In this document: positions 26,408-35,577 of the stretch, piece by piece | Layout of the letters: each line of letters opens with the position of its first letter | How positions within the stretch are numbered: position 1 is the stretch's first letter | NCBI GenBank assembly: GCA_964459445.1 | Contig: CAYWMP010000001.1 | Coordinates: forward strand, 65,460 to 129,459 | DNA length: 64,000 bases | Source: CAYWMP01 sp964459445 | GTDB taxonomy: Bacteria; Desulfobacterota; DSM-4660; Desulfatiglandales; HGW-15 | Direction of reading: 5' to 3' | Program-made: the position numbers and the translations under genes | Notes under the pieces: generated by a model | Seen by the model: only the letters and a program-made list of their open reading frames with translations | Databases searched by the model: none | Told to the model about the DNA's origin: nothing

Positions 26408-27490
26408 TTATGCATCGGTAAAATCAGTTGGTGGGTTCTTTAGAAATGGACGAAATTTGCTTTTGTCATTGGCCTTGTTATAGGCATCGTCCGGGCTGAT
26501 CCATTTCTTCTCCAGATGTGCCATAATGGCGTCATCCAGTGTCTGCATGCCGAACTTTTTCCCGGTCTGCATCAGGGAAGGTATCTGAAAGGTCTTTCCT
26601 TCCCTTATCAGATTTCGCACAGCGGGTGTGGCGATCATGATTTCGAGGGCCGCACACCGGCCTTTTTTGTCGATCCTTTTGAAAAGATTTTGGGCCACGA
26701 CAGCGCGGATGCCGTCTGAAAGGGTGCTTTTGATCTGCTCCTGCTGGTTTACGGGAAAGACCTCAATCACACGGTCCACGGTCTTTGCTGCGCTTGTCGT
26801 GTGGAGGGTGCCGAAAACGAGATGGCCGGTAGAGGCCGCCTCAATAGCGAGGGCTATGGTTTCCAGATCGCGCATTTCGCCCACCAGGATAATATCGGGA
26901 TCTTCTCTGAGCGCACCTCTCAGGGCCGCCGAAAAACCTCGTGTATGAAGGCCTACTTCTCGGTGGTTGACAACGGCCTTATCGCTTCTGTGGACGAACT
27001 CAATGGGATCTTCAATGGTTAGGATGTGATCCTTGCGTGTCTTGTTTGCTTCATCAACAATGGCTGCGAGAGTCGTCGACTTGCCGCTCCCCGTGGGGCC
27101 GGTAACCAGTACCAGTCCCCTGGGCAGGCTGGCCAGCCTGCGTACGATAGGGGGGAGACCGAGCTGCTCACAAGTCAATATATCTGAGGGAATTTCTCTA
27201 AAAACCGCGCCGACACCGTATTTTTGTTGAAAAAAGTTGGCACGGTAACGGGCAAGGCCGGGAATTTCATAGGCGAAATCCACGTCCCCTGTCTCTTCGT
27301 AGACCTTCACCTTTTCCTCCGGGGCAATTTCATAGAGCATGGCCTTCAGGCCATCATTCTCTAGTTCTTTGTATTTAACCCTTTCCAACTCTCCTTGAAT
27401 CCGCAGAACCGGCTGTTGGCCGGACACCAGATGGAGGTCGGAGGCCCCCTGTTCGTTCATGAGCTTAAAGAAGGCGTCTATTTGTGCCAT
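26408..27490 (-). CDS. pilT: Pilus retraction ATPase PilT
   Basis: Hexameric AAA-type ATPase that depolymerises type IV pili; 360 aa. The N-terminal ASDLHLVSGQQPVLRIQGEL is classical PilT. Walker A GPTGSGKSTTLAA lies near residue 130, the Asp box TIEDPIEFVH follows, then DIILVGEMRDLETIA and GHLVFGTLHTTSAA. The retraction-specific AIRNLIREGK-like motif appears as AVRNLIREGK near 295. GGAGG gives the start. First gene of the unit with the PilU-like ATPase and the zinc-ribbon protein; other pil genes are not in the window. Confidence 0.95.
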   Translation of the reverse strand: MAQIDAFFKLMNEQGASDLHLVSGQQPVLRIQGELERVKYKELENDGLKAMLYEIAPEEKVKVYEETGDVDFAYEIPGLARYRANFFQQKYGVGAVFREIPSDILTCEQLGLPPIVRRLASLPRGLVLVTGPTGSGKSTTLAAIVDEANKTRKDHILTIEDPIEFVHRSDKAVVNHREVGLHTRGFSAALRGALREDPDIILVGEMRDLETIALAIEAASTGHLVFGTLHTTSAAKTVDRVIEVFPVNQQEQIKSTLSDGIRAVVAQNLFKRIDKKGRCAALEIMIATPAVRNLIREGKTFQIPSLMQTGKKFGMQTLDDAIMAHLEKKWISPDDAYNKANDKSKFRPFLKNPPTDFTDA

Positions 27491-27647
27491 TACTCTCCTC
27501 CCTGAAAGCGTAATATAGATGCGAATGGTCTTATTATAAATAAAATCAATTTTGAATCAACCCTCAAAATAATTCCCCAAGATTACAATTTTTGCTTTAC
27601 TTTAAAAGCAAGGGGCTCATAGGACCTCCAGAAACTATGGGTGCCCC

Positions 27648-28319
27648 TTATCCTATTTGCTCGTCTGTTTGTGCTATTTCTTTAATCAGCTCAACCGCGT
27701 CTTGCCCGGCCGGGTAAAAACGGTTTCTTGTGCCACAAACCCTGTAACCATTTCTTTCGAACAAATTCCTGGCCGGAACATTGTCAATGGCGGTGTGAAG
27801 TCCTATCCTTGAAACCCCCAATTCAGCGGCTTTCCCCTCTACCCCTTTAAGGAGCAGTGTACCAATTCCCCAATGCCGATACTCAGGTTCTACGGCAATA
27901 GCAAGCAACTCTCCCACCTGCCCTTGAAAAGCGTCGTCTAAAACAGAACCAATCATGGCTAAACCTGCCGGTTTCTGTTTCACGAGCGCGATGAGGGTTA
28001 AGGTTATATCCGATTCAAACCACTGCATTATCAGGGACCCGTATGGGCCGTACTGTCGAAATGCCCTGTCGCTCAATTGTTCGATGAAGCCCGCGTCAGT
28101 TGGCATGGCAAGACGGAGTTTTATTCGTCCTTTTTTATCTTGGGTGTGCAGATGATAGGATTTTCGCAGAGGTATCGGACCGGAATTCCGATACAGGGTG
28201 GATGCGCGCCGGAATCCCCGAAGACGTTCGAATCTCTTGTTCTCGCCGTATTTTCCGAATCGGCCTCGCTTGCTCATAAGAGACTGTATGTAACCTAGGT
28301 TGGACGGCTCATCGTTCAC
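27648..28319 (-). CDS. GNAT acetyltransferase
   Basis: Gcn5-related N-acetyltransferase, 223 aa. The acetyl-CoA loop is seen in AIAVEPEYRHWGIGTLLLKG (motif A, R/Q-x-x-G-x-G/A near residue 150), followed by ARNLFERNGYRVCGTRNRFY typical of motif B. The N-terminal 60 residues are basic and unlike the family, so an internal start at 28277 is possible. It lies directly downstream of a histone-deacetylase-family gene (gap 68 bp), a pairing that suggests linked addition and removal of acetyl groups. Confidence 0.8.
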   Translation of the reverse strand: MNDEPSNLGYIQSLMSKRGRFGKYGENKRFERLRGFRRASTLYRNSGPIPLRKSYHLHTQDKKGRIKLRLAMPTDAGFIEQLSDRAFRQYGPYGSLIMQWFESDITLTLIALVKQKPAGLAMIGSVLDDAFQGQVGELLAIAVEPEYRHWGIGTLLLKGVEGKAAELGVSRIGLHTAIDNVPARNLFERNGYRVCGTRNRFYPAGQDAVELIKEIAQTDEQIG

Positions 28320-28387
28320 GCCCGCCCTGGCGCGATGGGATGTAGTTATTCAACTTACGATACGCTTCAAACCGCACCAAAAGAGGC

Positions 28388-29437
28388 TTATATATTCCTC
28401 CAATACCCGCCATGTATCTCTTGGATCTGTTTCTTCACATAATCAAGAAAACGCTCTTCGGCCTGAGATGACATATCCGCAGTGTTCGTCTTGGAGAGCC
28501 CGGCCATTTCTTTCAACACCTCCTTGACCGAATCCCTTTGACCTTCAACATTATAGCCACCCTCCAGGGTAATCACCATTTTGCCCTCACAGCTTGATTC
28601 GGCGATTTCCATTAACGACCTTGTCATTCCTGCAAAACCGTTGGGTGTCACCTGCATGCCCCCCAATGGATCGCCTATATAGGTGTCAAAACCAGCAGAG
28701 ACAAGCACAAAATCAGGACGGAATTCAGCGGCAATCGGCTTAAGAATTGTTTCAAAAACAGCAAGGTATTCACCATCACCGCACCCCACGCTAAGGGGGA
28801 TATTCACTGTATACCCCTCTCCTTCATTGACTCCCACTTCTTGAAAGGCGCCGGTACCCGGATAAAAAGGAAACTGATGGGTTGAGAAATAGAGTATGGT
28901 GGAATCATCCTCAAAGGAATGCTGTGTCCCGTTGCCATGATGCAAATCCCAATCGACAATGAGAACGCGATCAAGACCCAGGGCTTTTTGGACAAATTTG
29001 GCGCCAACAGCCACGTTGTTAAAAAGGCAGAAACCCATAGCTCTTGCCTCCTCGGCATGATGGCCCGGTGGTCTTACCAGAGCAAAGGCATTATCCAATT
29101 CTCCGGAGTGAACCATCGAAATAGCCTGGCATAGGCCGCCGGCTGCCAATAAAGCCGCTTCAAAGGAACCGGCCGAGGTCTGGGTATCGGGGTCTAAATA
29201 GGTTGAATCCTGTCCATCCGTGGCCGCAATTCTGTCAAAATACCCTGAACCATGCACCCAAAGTATCTCGTCCTTTTCCGCTCTTCTCACAGGCACCTTT
29301 CGGAAGCTGTTTGACATTTCAGGATCGCCATCCAGCATGGCATAGATCGCTTCGAGGCGTTTCGGACTTTCGGGGTGAAAAGCTCCCATAAAATGGTCCA
29401 TATATCGATTATCCCGGACTATTCCCGTAGAACCCAT
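28388..29437 (-). CDS. Histone-deacetylase family (acetoin-utilisation-like) deacetylase
   Basis: Class II-type zinc amidohydrolase, 349 aa. Active-site elements are PPGHHAEEARAMGFCLFNNV, DWDLHHGNGTQ (metal-binding Asp and His), STHQFPFYPGTG and VSAGFDTYIGDPLGG. These match bacterial HDAC-like proteins that remove acetyl groups from lysine or polyamines. The start is set at 29437 because GAGGAG lies just upstream. Its neighbour is a GNAT acetyltransferase. Substrate unknown. Confidence 0.93.
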   Translation of the reverse strand: MGSTGIVRDNRYMDHFMGAFHPESPKRLEAIYAMLDGDPEMSNSFRKVPVRRAEKDEILWVHGSGYFDRIAATDGQDSTYLDPDTQTSAGSFEAALLAAGGLCQAISMVHSGELDNAFALVRPPGHHAEEARAMGFCLFNNVAVGAKFVQKALGLDRVLIVDWDLHHGNGTQHSFEDDSTILYFSTHQFPFYPGTGAFQEVGVNEGEGYTVNIPLSVGCGDGEYLAVFETILKPIAAEFRPDFVLVSAGFDTYIGDPLGGMQVTPNGFAGMTRSLMEIAESSCEGKMVITLEGGYNVEGQRDSVKEVLKEMAGLSKTNTADMSSQAEERFLDYVKKQIQEIHGGYWRNI

Positions 29438-29708
29438 GTCATCTCCTCTTTCTCGCATTTCGGTTTCAATCGATTTATCCCTATTGTCGATTTCTTGCTC
29501 GACCCGTTACTCCTTAATTTATATCCATAGCATAATTTCAAATACAGGTGAAGTTCCCCCGGTTAAAGCTGGTGGCTTCTTCACGTACTTCGAAGGGGGG
29601 CCTCGGCGAAGGAGGGTTAAAGATGTTACCCGGCATTGAAATAGTTAGCTTATTCTTGCTCTCCGCATCAATATCGAAGTATAATTTTTACTTCAAGGAA
29701 AGGCCTTT

Positions 29709-30038
29709 ATGTTTTTCTTCATTGGTGGAATTCAACCAAAAACTGTTGAGATAGAAAACCAACCGCGGATGTGTCATGCCTGCGGGCTCTACCAGGCCCG
29801 TCTCAAAAGAATGGATCACTATCTCTCCATTTTTTTTATTCCTCTCTTTCGCTTAAAAAAGGGGAGCCCATTCCTTCAGTGCGGGAGTTGCGGCACCATC
29901 TCCCATGAGTCGGGAGATCCATGGCATGAAGTGCCTGGCAGCCGAGGGCTGCGATGCGGTCATTGTGGAAACAAATTGGATGCGGAATTTCGGTTCTGCC
30001 CTCACTGTGGCAAGGAGGTGAAGGGCTCTCATCCTTGA
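29709..30038 (+). CDS. Zinc-ribbon protein
   Basis: 109 aa with three CxxC pairs: MCHACGLYQARL, LQCGSCGTIS and the closing LRCGHCGNKLDAEFRFCPHC. The last is a zinc-ribbon of the zf-ribbon_3/double-zinc type. The middle FFIPLFRLKKGSP resembles the zinc_ribbon_15 family, which is fused to a short hydrophobic strand. AAGGAAAGG precedes the ATG. The stop overlaps the TTG start of the next gene. Function unknown. Confidence 0.65.
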   Translation: MFFFIGGIQPKTVEIENQPRMCHACGLYQARLKRMDHYLSIFFIPLFRLKKGSPFLQCGSCGTISHESGDPWHEVPGSRGLRCGHCGNKLDAEFRFCPHCGKEVKGSHP

Positions 30039-30421
30039 CCGATCCGCTTCTTTTTCCTAAGATGCAGGGGTTGTTTAGACACAATGGGGAGGGATTCAAT
30101 TTGGATGACAACACCCTTTTGGGACATCTTGAAGAATTGGCCCACAGCTTGAGCATCCAGATTCGCTATGAGCCATTGAAAAGGGAGGGAAGTTTTGCCT
30201 CAGGAGGATTATGCAAGCTGAGGGGTGAATATGTTTTAATAATAAATTCCAACGTCGCGATAAAGGATAGAATACAAGCCATTGCCAATTCTGTGAACCG
30301 TTTTGATCTCACCAAAATCTATTTTCGGCCGGGAATACGAAAGTTTTTAGACAGCCTACCCAAAAGAAGCGAACCGATCCCAAAACTGGACTCAATTCCT
30401 GTTTTTCAGGATGAAAACTAA
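30035..30421 (+). CDS. Conserved hypothetical protein
   Basis: About 128 aa from the TTG at 30035, which overlaps the upstream stop (TTGA); AGGAGGTGAAGG lies 10-20 nt before it. An ATG at 30062 is the alternative. It looks soluble, with LLGHLEELAHSLSIQIRYEPL followed by GGLCKLRGEYVLIINSNVAI, then IYFRPGIRKFLDSLPKR. I recognise it as a recurrent deltaproteobacterial family without a known role. It converges on the AsmA-like gene with overlapping stops (4 bp). Confidence 0.6.
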   Translation: MTDPLLFPKMQGLFRHNGEGFNLDDNTLLGHLEELAHSLSIQIRYEPLKREGSFASGGLCKLRGEYVLIINSNVAIKDRIQAIANSVNRFDLTKIYFRPGIRKFLDSLPKRSEPIPKLDSIPVFQDEN

Positions 30422-33400
30422 CCGGGTTCATCATCCGGCAACAACTCCTGTTCACTAAGATGTTTAGTTGCCTTAGAAAGATCCTTGAACAGTTTTGCCG
30501 GTGATAAGAACAAGCGTTTTAATATCCCTCCTGCCTCCTTTCCCAAATTTTTGAATGGCACATATTTTACTTCGGGTTTAAACAATGGGCCTTTCACTTC
30601 AAAATAATAGGATAGAACAGCTTTATCTTTGCCTCCGAGTATGAAACCAAGGATGGGAATACTTCCCACAACGGTATCAACCGTACCGAGGGGTTGGGTC
30701 CCCATGTCGAAATCAACCTTCTTTGCTGCTAAATCTAATTCTCCGACACCAAAAGCGTTTAAGATAGGGCTTTTTATGGTAAGATTCTCCGTGCTGAGGA
30801 CGCCTGAATCAATCGCTGCATGGGCCCCTAAGCTTTCAAAATAGAATCCCTCTTTTGAGAGGTCCGGCGGCCTCTTTTTGTAGATCTTTTGTAAGCTCAG
30901 AAAATTAAGGATCTTTATCATGGCATGGCTTCTCTTAATGTTTCCTTTCTTTATCAAGATGTTTGCGCCGCCCTTCAGATTTCGAATGAATTCTTCCTTG
31001 TTCCTCCCATTAAGAAAGAGAATGGTTTCCGTGGTCAATCGCCCTTGTATTGTCTTGTTCTCAAGCCCAAGGCTCTGCAAAAGATCTTCAATGGGCTGAT
31101 CATTCAACCAAATATGGCTCAACAGATGGATCTCTCGATCCGGACCTTTTTTGAAGTGTCCTCTCATCACTACGAGGCCTCGATCCAGCAGAAACTTGGC
31201 TTTTTGTAAATAGACATCTTTTCCTCGAAAATCGAAGTTGGCTTGAGCGTTCCGCCATTCGATTTTTTTCCAACGGCCTCTATGAGTATCTAGGGTAAAA
31301 TGAATATCCGTCTTATCGAGGAAACTTTCCTCTTGAGGCCGTCCGGTATTCTCTTTAGGCGTTTCCTGCTTTCTATCCGGGTCCTTTTGAGACTTAACAA
31401 AATCGGCGATATCCATGAAGCCTGCATTAACCCTTATATCGCCTTTTAGGCCATTCCATCCAATAAGAGCCCCTTCAATAAGCAAAGGGCTTTCTCCTAC
31501 CTTCATTTGTATGGACTCTATTTCGACCTTCTTTCCCGAGAAATTGAGTGCAAAACCACAATCCTCAACCCTTGAAGCGAGCCCCTGGAGGTCAAAGGAA
31601 AAACCGTTTCCGATAACATTACCTGTCATCTTGAGATCCAAAGGATTTTTCATTGATCCCCTAATTCCAAGGAGACCCATCAACGTACCTTTTGCCGGGT
31701 TATTGGTTTGTTTGAACCGAAGCCCCAGGTCATCCAGAGATAATGAGGAGGTTATGGCCTTTAGGGTATAGGATTCCTTTTCGTCAAAATGATAGATACC
31801 GGATAGTTTTAGTGTGGTGTCGCTCAACTCCAATATGCATTCTCTCAAATCAATCCGTTCCTTCGGCGTGAGTTTGAGATCAAAAGTGATCCTGTCTTCT
31901 TTTCCAACAGGATCAATAATGAACTTGTCCGTCTCAAATGCCACATCCTTAAGATCCATCCTTCCGGTCACGGTCCATTGATCCTTCTGCCGTGCCAAAG
32001 ACAGGTACCAGGGGATGGGAGCGGTGAATTTCAGGGGCAGTTGATCCATGGGATAAAGGGATGGAACCACCCTGTTCATATCCACGAGGGCAGAAATATC
32101 GGCCTGCTCGACCCTTACTTGACCATCCTTGATTCTGAAATAAGTCGTGGTTTCGAACCTCGAACCTCCCCAAGCCCCTTCCACCTTAAAGAGATTATTG
32201 CTCGTCTCATCAACCAGAATCTCAGCCCTACTAAACACCAGAGGAAAAACAAAGGCGTCGTCTTCAATCGTGCAATCCTTTATTAGGAACTTTCCCTTCG
32301 TAATGCGCGGGAAATCCCATCCGCCCTCATACCTGAATGCTGTCTCGCACTCCAGCTTACCGGTTACGGTCTTGACCATGTTGAGATGCTCTCTCAGCTC
32401 CGGTGGGATGAAATCCATTCTGGTTTGCTGAACCAAATCATTGAGATCAAAGACTCCCTTAATCGAACCTTGAAAGGTTGGAGAAGCGCCAAACACATTC
32501 TCGACATCAAGGCGAGCCTTTTCTAGTTTTGATTGACCGAGTTCGGATTCCAGTCCGCCGATAACAAGTTGACCGTTTTTGAGTACAACTTTGGCGGACA
32601 CATTTTGGAAAGGAAGACCGTACCCTTTGCCATGAACCTTGAAATTCTTGCAATCAAAGGCGAGATGCAGGACCGACCGGTTTTTCGGAAGATCCAGATT
32701 ATTGATCTGGTCAAAGGTCCCCTTAATGACCATCTGGGCCAATCGAACATCCCCTTCCTTTAGAATAGGAAAGAGCCGGTTATCAAACCAGGTCGGGAGT
32801 AGCGGCGTTGGAAACAAATCCTTAAGGGTTTGAATCGGCATGAAAGGGGTATTGACGGCCAGTTGGAGAGTTGCGTCCTTTTCCTCCCGGAGATCGAGTT
32901 TGAGGGCCAGGTTAATCGCGGTCCCTTTGGTCTTCATCTGGAGTGAAGGAATGCTAATCCGTTTCCCTTCGGTGAAGGCCTCGAAATCAATTGAAACGAG
33001 ATCCAGCCCATAGTTCTTTTTCCGTCCTGAATCATAAAAATCCATGTTTGTTGAAACTGCTCTTATATTGCCGCCCACTTTTACTACGGGCCCATCCGGA
33101 TAGACCTTTATGTTCAGGCGTGGCTCAAGGGTCCCCCCCTTCATCTTAAATGCCTCTGGCCAAGGCACCCAATCCAATGGAATATCTTGGGATTCAACTT
33201 CGACATCTACATAGGGAATTCGATCTTTTTCCTGTTGCTGTGAAAGTGTGCCCCTTATGCCAAAGGGTACACTCACTCCTTGATACTTGAACTTTCCCTG
33301 ACAACTCACCATGAGCGTTAGGCGCTCGATATTTTTCTGTGAGGCATCTAAGTGAAGATCTTCCAGATCAAATGGGAAACCGTCTAATTTAATTGTCCCT

Positions 33401-33822
33401 TGTTCTACAGAAATGGAATGGAGACCCGGTATCCAAAACAGCGGTGGGGCTGAGCCCTCATCCGTTTTCCTGATCAGGGTAATCTTGGGTTTTGTGAGAT
33501 GGAGGCTGATTGGTACGATGCGCCCTCTGATGAGTTGGCTCGGATCCAAAATGATCCGGGCCTTCGATGCTGTGAAACCCTCCTGGCCTTTGTCCTTTTT
33601 GGCTACCAATTCGTGGGCCAACAAACCGAGACCGCCCCAGAGGTTTATCTCGATCTTTTTCGAACTGACATGGTAACCTGTGACCTCTGTAAATCTTTTA
33701 AGGAGGACTCTCTGAACAGAAGGATTTTGAATGGAATAGCTGAAAAAGACGACTAAAGAAAGGAACAACAAGGCCAGGAGTACTGGCAAAACAATGAAAG
33801 GCCTGATTCGTTTGGGCAACAT
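30418..33822 (-). CDS. Large AsmA/YhdP-like envelope protein
   Basis: 1134 aa. A single N-terminal transmembrane helix (FIVLPVLLALLFLSLVVFF) is followed by a very long periplasmic beta-rich region and an AsmA C-terminal domain ending in GTVDTVVGSIPILGFILGG and KGPLFKPEVKYVPFKNLG. This is the layout of YhdP/TamB/AsmA-like proteins, thought to bridge inner and outer membranes and carry phospholipids. No catalytic motif is expected. It is transcribed alone. The last codons overlap the convergent hypothetical gene. Confidence 0.85.
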   Translation of the reverse strand: MLPKRIRPFIVLPVLLALLFLSLVVFFSYSIQNPSVQRVLLKRFTEVTGYHVSSKKIEINLWGGLGLLAHELVAKKDKGQEGFTASKARIILDPSQLIRGRIVPISLHLTKPKITLIRKTDEGSAPPLFWIPGLHSISVEQGTIKLDGFPFDLEDLHLDASQKNIERLTLMVSCQGKFKYQGVSVPFGIRGTLSQQQEKDRIPYVDVEVESQDIPLDWVPWPEAFKMKGGTLEPRLNIKVYPDGPVVKVGGNIRAVSTNMDFYDSGRKKNYGLDLVSIDFEAFTEGKRISIPSLQMKTKGTAINLALKLDLREEKDATLQLAVNTPFMPIQTLKDLFPTPLLPTWFDNRLFPILKEGDVRLAQMVIKGTFDQINNLDLPKNRSVLHLAFDCKNFKVHGKGYGLPFQNVSAKVVLKNGQLVIGGLESELGQSKLEKARLDVENVFGASPTFQGSIKGVFDLNDLVQQTRMDFIPPELREHLNMVKTVTGKLECETAFRYEGGWDFPRITKGKFLIKDCTIEDDAFVFPLVFSRAEILVDETSNNLFKVEGAWGGSRFETTTYFRIKDGQVRVEQADISALVDMNRVVPSLYPMDQLPLKFTAPIPWYLSLARQKDQWTVTGRMDLKDVAFETDKFIIDPVGKEDRITFDLKLTPKERIDLRECILELSDTTLKLSGIYHFDEKESYTLKAITSSLSLDDLGLRFKQTNNPAKGTLMGLLGIRGSMKNPLDLKMTGNVIGNGFSFDLQGLASRVEDCGFALNFSGKKVEIESIQMKVGESPLLIEGALIGWNGLKGDIRVNAGFMDIADFVKSQKDPDRKQETPKENTGRPQEESFLDKTDIHFTLDTHRGRWKKIEWRNAQANFDFRGKDVYLQKAKFLLDRGLVVMRGHFKKGPDREIHLLSHIWLNDQPIEDLLQSLGLENKTIQGRLTTETILFLNGRNKEEFIRNLKGGANILIKKGNIKRSHAMIKILNFLSLQKIYKKRPPDLSKEGFYFESLGAHAAIDSGVLSTENLTIKSPILNAFGVGELDLAAKKVDFDMGTQPLGTVDTVVGSIPILGFILGGKDKAVLSYYFEVKGPLFKPEVKYVPFKNLGKEAGGILKRLFLSPAKLFKDLSKATKHLSEQELLPDDEPG

Positions 33823-33927
33823 ACTTTAGAATGGCTCCGCTTCCAAATTAAGGCGATGGAATGCAGGGGTGTTTGTATGACTGGTCTGTTGGGTGGCGGT
33901 AAATAGGAAGAATCATGATGGAATAAC

Positions 33928-34392
33928 TCATATCAAACCTTCTGAGAAGCACGGGGACTCGAAGAAATCCTTCAAAATCTTTTTATGATCAAAAGCCAAC
34001 TCTTCAGGTATTGTATCCTTTTCAAACACCCCTATCTCCGCAGCATCGTCCGCTGCCCTCGGTTTCCCGCTCGCTTTGCCAAAAAAGGCCACTGTAATGG
34101 TATGATGCCTCGGGTCCCTGTCGGGATCGGAATAGGCCCCAAGCTGTCCGGTCAGTACTACATCAAGTGAGGTTTCTTCTTTGGCTTCTCTGATAGCTGC
34201 AGATTCGAGGCTCTCACCGTAATCAACAAATCCTCCTGGAAGGGCCCAGCCATAGGGAGGATTCTTTCTCTTTATTAGAACGATGCCTCCGTCGACGGCT
34301 ATAATAATATCCACCGTAGGTATAGGATTGCGATACTTTGCTACGACCTGTCCACATTGGGGACATGAGAGGTTTTCCTTCGTCCCGCTCAA
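33928..34392 (-). CDS. Nudix hydrolase
   Basis: 154 aa. The Nudix box is complete: GGFVDYGESLESAAIREAKEETS (quoted in part as GGFVDYGESLESAAIREAK then EETS), with the REAKEE core. An N-terminal CPQCGQV zinc half-site precedes the domain, as in NADH pyrophosphatase-like members. The TTG start overlaps the TGA stop of the upstream phosphatidyltransferase gene (TTGA) with GAGGAGG as ribosome-binding site, so the pair is coupled. Substrate unknown. Confidence 0.9.
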   Translation of the reverse strand: MSGTKENLSCPQCGQVVAKYRNPIPTVDIIIAVDGGIVLIKRKNPPYGWALPGGFVDYGESLESAAIREAKEETSLDVVLTGQLGAYSDPDRDPRHHTITVAFFGKASGKPRAADDAAEIGVFEKDTIPEELAFDHKKILKDFFESPCFSEGLI

Positions 34393-35054
34393 TGCTCCTC
34401 CTCGAGTCTATTCCGCACAAACCAAATCCTGTACATGGCTGTTATATTGGTCGACACAGCCAGGATCAGCAGGGTGCATTTCATCAATAGAATCCCGATC
34501 CCGGGAATAGAGCCCAATAACGAGCCTATGATCAGTAGGACCATTCTTTCCGGTCTTTGCATAAGCCCGCTTTTGCATTCAATGCCGATACCCTCGGCTC
34601 GGGCCCTGGAATAACTCACCATGTAGGAACCCGCCATGGCTAGAAAGATGACAACAACTGTCCACGGGCTTGTATCTACTTCTATTTCCTTGATCGAAGT
34701 TTCTGTAAAAAATTGGCCGCCTGCAAAATAATAGGCCAATCCTATAAGGAATAATGTGTCGCTGTATCGGTCCAGCGTGCTGTCGAGAAATGCCCCAAAT
34801 CGGCAATCTCTATGGGTCCTTCGAGCCACCTCCCCATCCAATACGTCAAAGGAGCCGGCCAATACAACCACCCATGCTGCCCAGAAGAAGAACCCCGCGC
34901 CATACAAGATGCTGGCGAGTATGCTGAGGAGGAGGCCTGATATTGAAAGGACGTCTGGATGAATGCCCGCTCTTGCAAAAAAATTCCCCACAGGTTCGAT
35001 TATTTTTAGATATCGCTCCCTGTTTTTCTCGCTTATAAAGGCAAGTTCTGCCAT
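34389..35054 (-). CDS. CDP-alcohol phosphatidyltransferase
   Basis: Integral membrane phospholipid synthase of the CDP-OH family, about 221 aa. The signature DG-x2-AR-x8-G-x3-D-x3-D is seen as DVLDGEVARRTHRDCRFGAF followed by LDSTLDRYSD near residue 80. Five to six hydrophobic helices surround it. Archaetidylinositol/phosphatidylinositol-phosphate synthase-like is the closest feel, but the head group is unknown. The start is placed at 35054 (MAELAFISEK), since upstream codons run into a family 1 repeat at 35071-35105. Confidence 0.85.
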   Translation of the reverse strand: MAELAFISEKNRERYLKIIEPVGNFFARAGIHPDVLSISGLLLSILASILYGAGFFFWAAWVVVLAGSFDVLDGEVARRTHRDCRFGAFLDSTLDRYSDTLFLIGLAYYFAGGQFFTETSIKEIEVDTSPWTVVVIFLAMAGSYMVSYSRARAEGIGIECKSGLMQRPERMVLLIIGSLLGSIPGIGILLMKCTLLILAVSTNITAMYRIWFVRNRLEEEH

Positions 35055-35070
35055 CCACGCCCATTCTGTG

Positions 35071-35105
35071 AGACCTTTGAAAAACGCCCCCTTTTGCAAA
35101 GGTCT
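35071..35105. repeat. Minimal family 1 hairpin (copy C)
   Basis: 35 bp: left end AGACCTTTGAAAAACGCCC joined directly to the complement of the other end (CCTTTTGCAAAGGTCT), with the whole internal part missing. It lies 17 bp upstream of the phosphatidyltransferase start. Confidence 0.75.
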
Positions 35106-35577
35106 CTTTCCTGGAATGTTACACCCAAGATATTCACATGGTAATTAAATATTGATCAATCGCCCTGTTGAATCTCAATATATAAACAATGAGCAATTAA
35201 TTAAAATAACAAAGGGTCGATCCTTTGTCAAAAAAGCGTTCTAATGGCCTTGTCTCCTTTCATATGATTTAATTCCTTGGCAAAACCCGTCCTTTGCCCC
35301 TCTGATTATTAGCAGAAACGAACTGCTAGCCTAAACTTATGACGAGACAAGACCGATAAAGAATTAATTGAAATTGCACCATGAAGCCAAGATTACCTTG
35401 ATTCGAGATGTTTGAAGTTTTTCAACAAGGAATCCCGCATACACCGGGAAACCCTGAACAGCTCAACCTAGGCTACAGATAGGACTTTTTCATGGTGTCG
35501 TTGAACCAATACTGGTATGATTTTTACATGACGTATAGGGAGAGCCCCAACACGCAGGCTGATCAAGGAGGACAACC
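35106..35577. other. 472-bp non-coding stretch
   Basis: Divergent intergenic region between the phosphatidyltransferase and SPFH genes. AT-rich; no supported gene, RNA or repeat seen. The SPFH ribosome-binding site AAGGAGG is at 35567. Confidence 0.4.
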
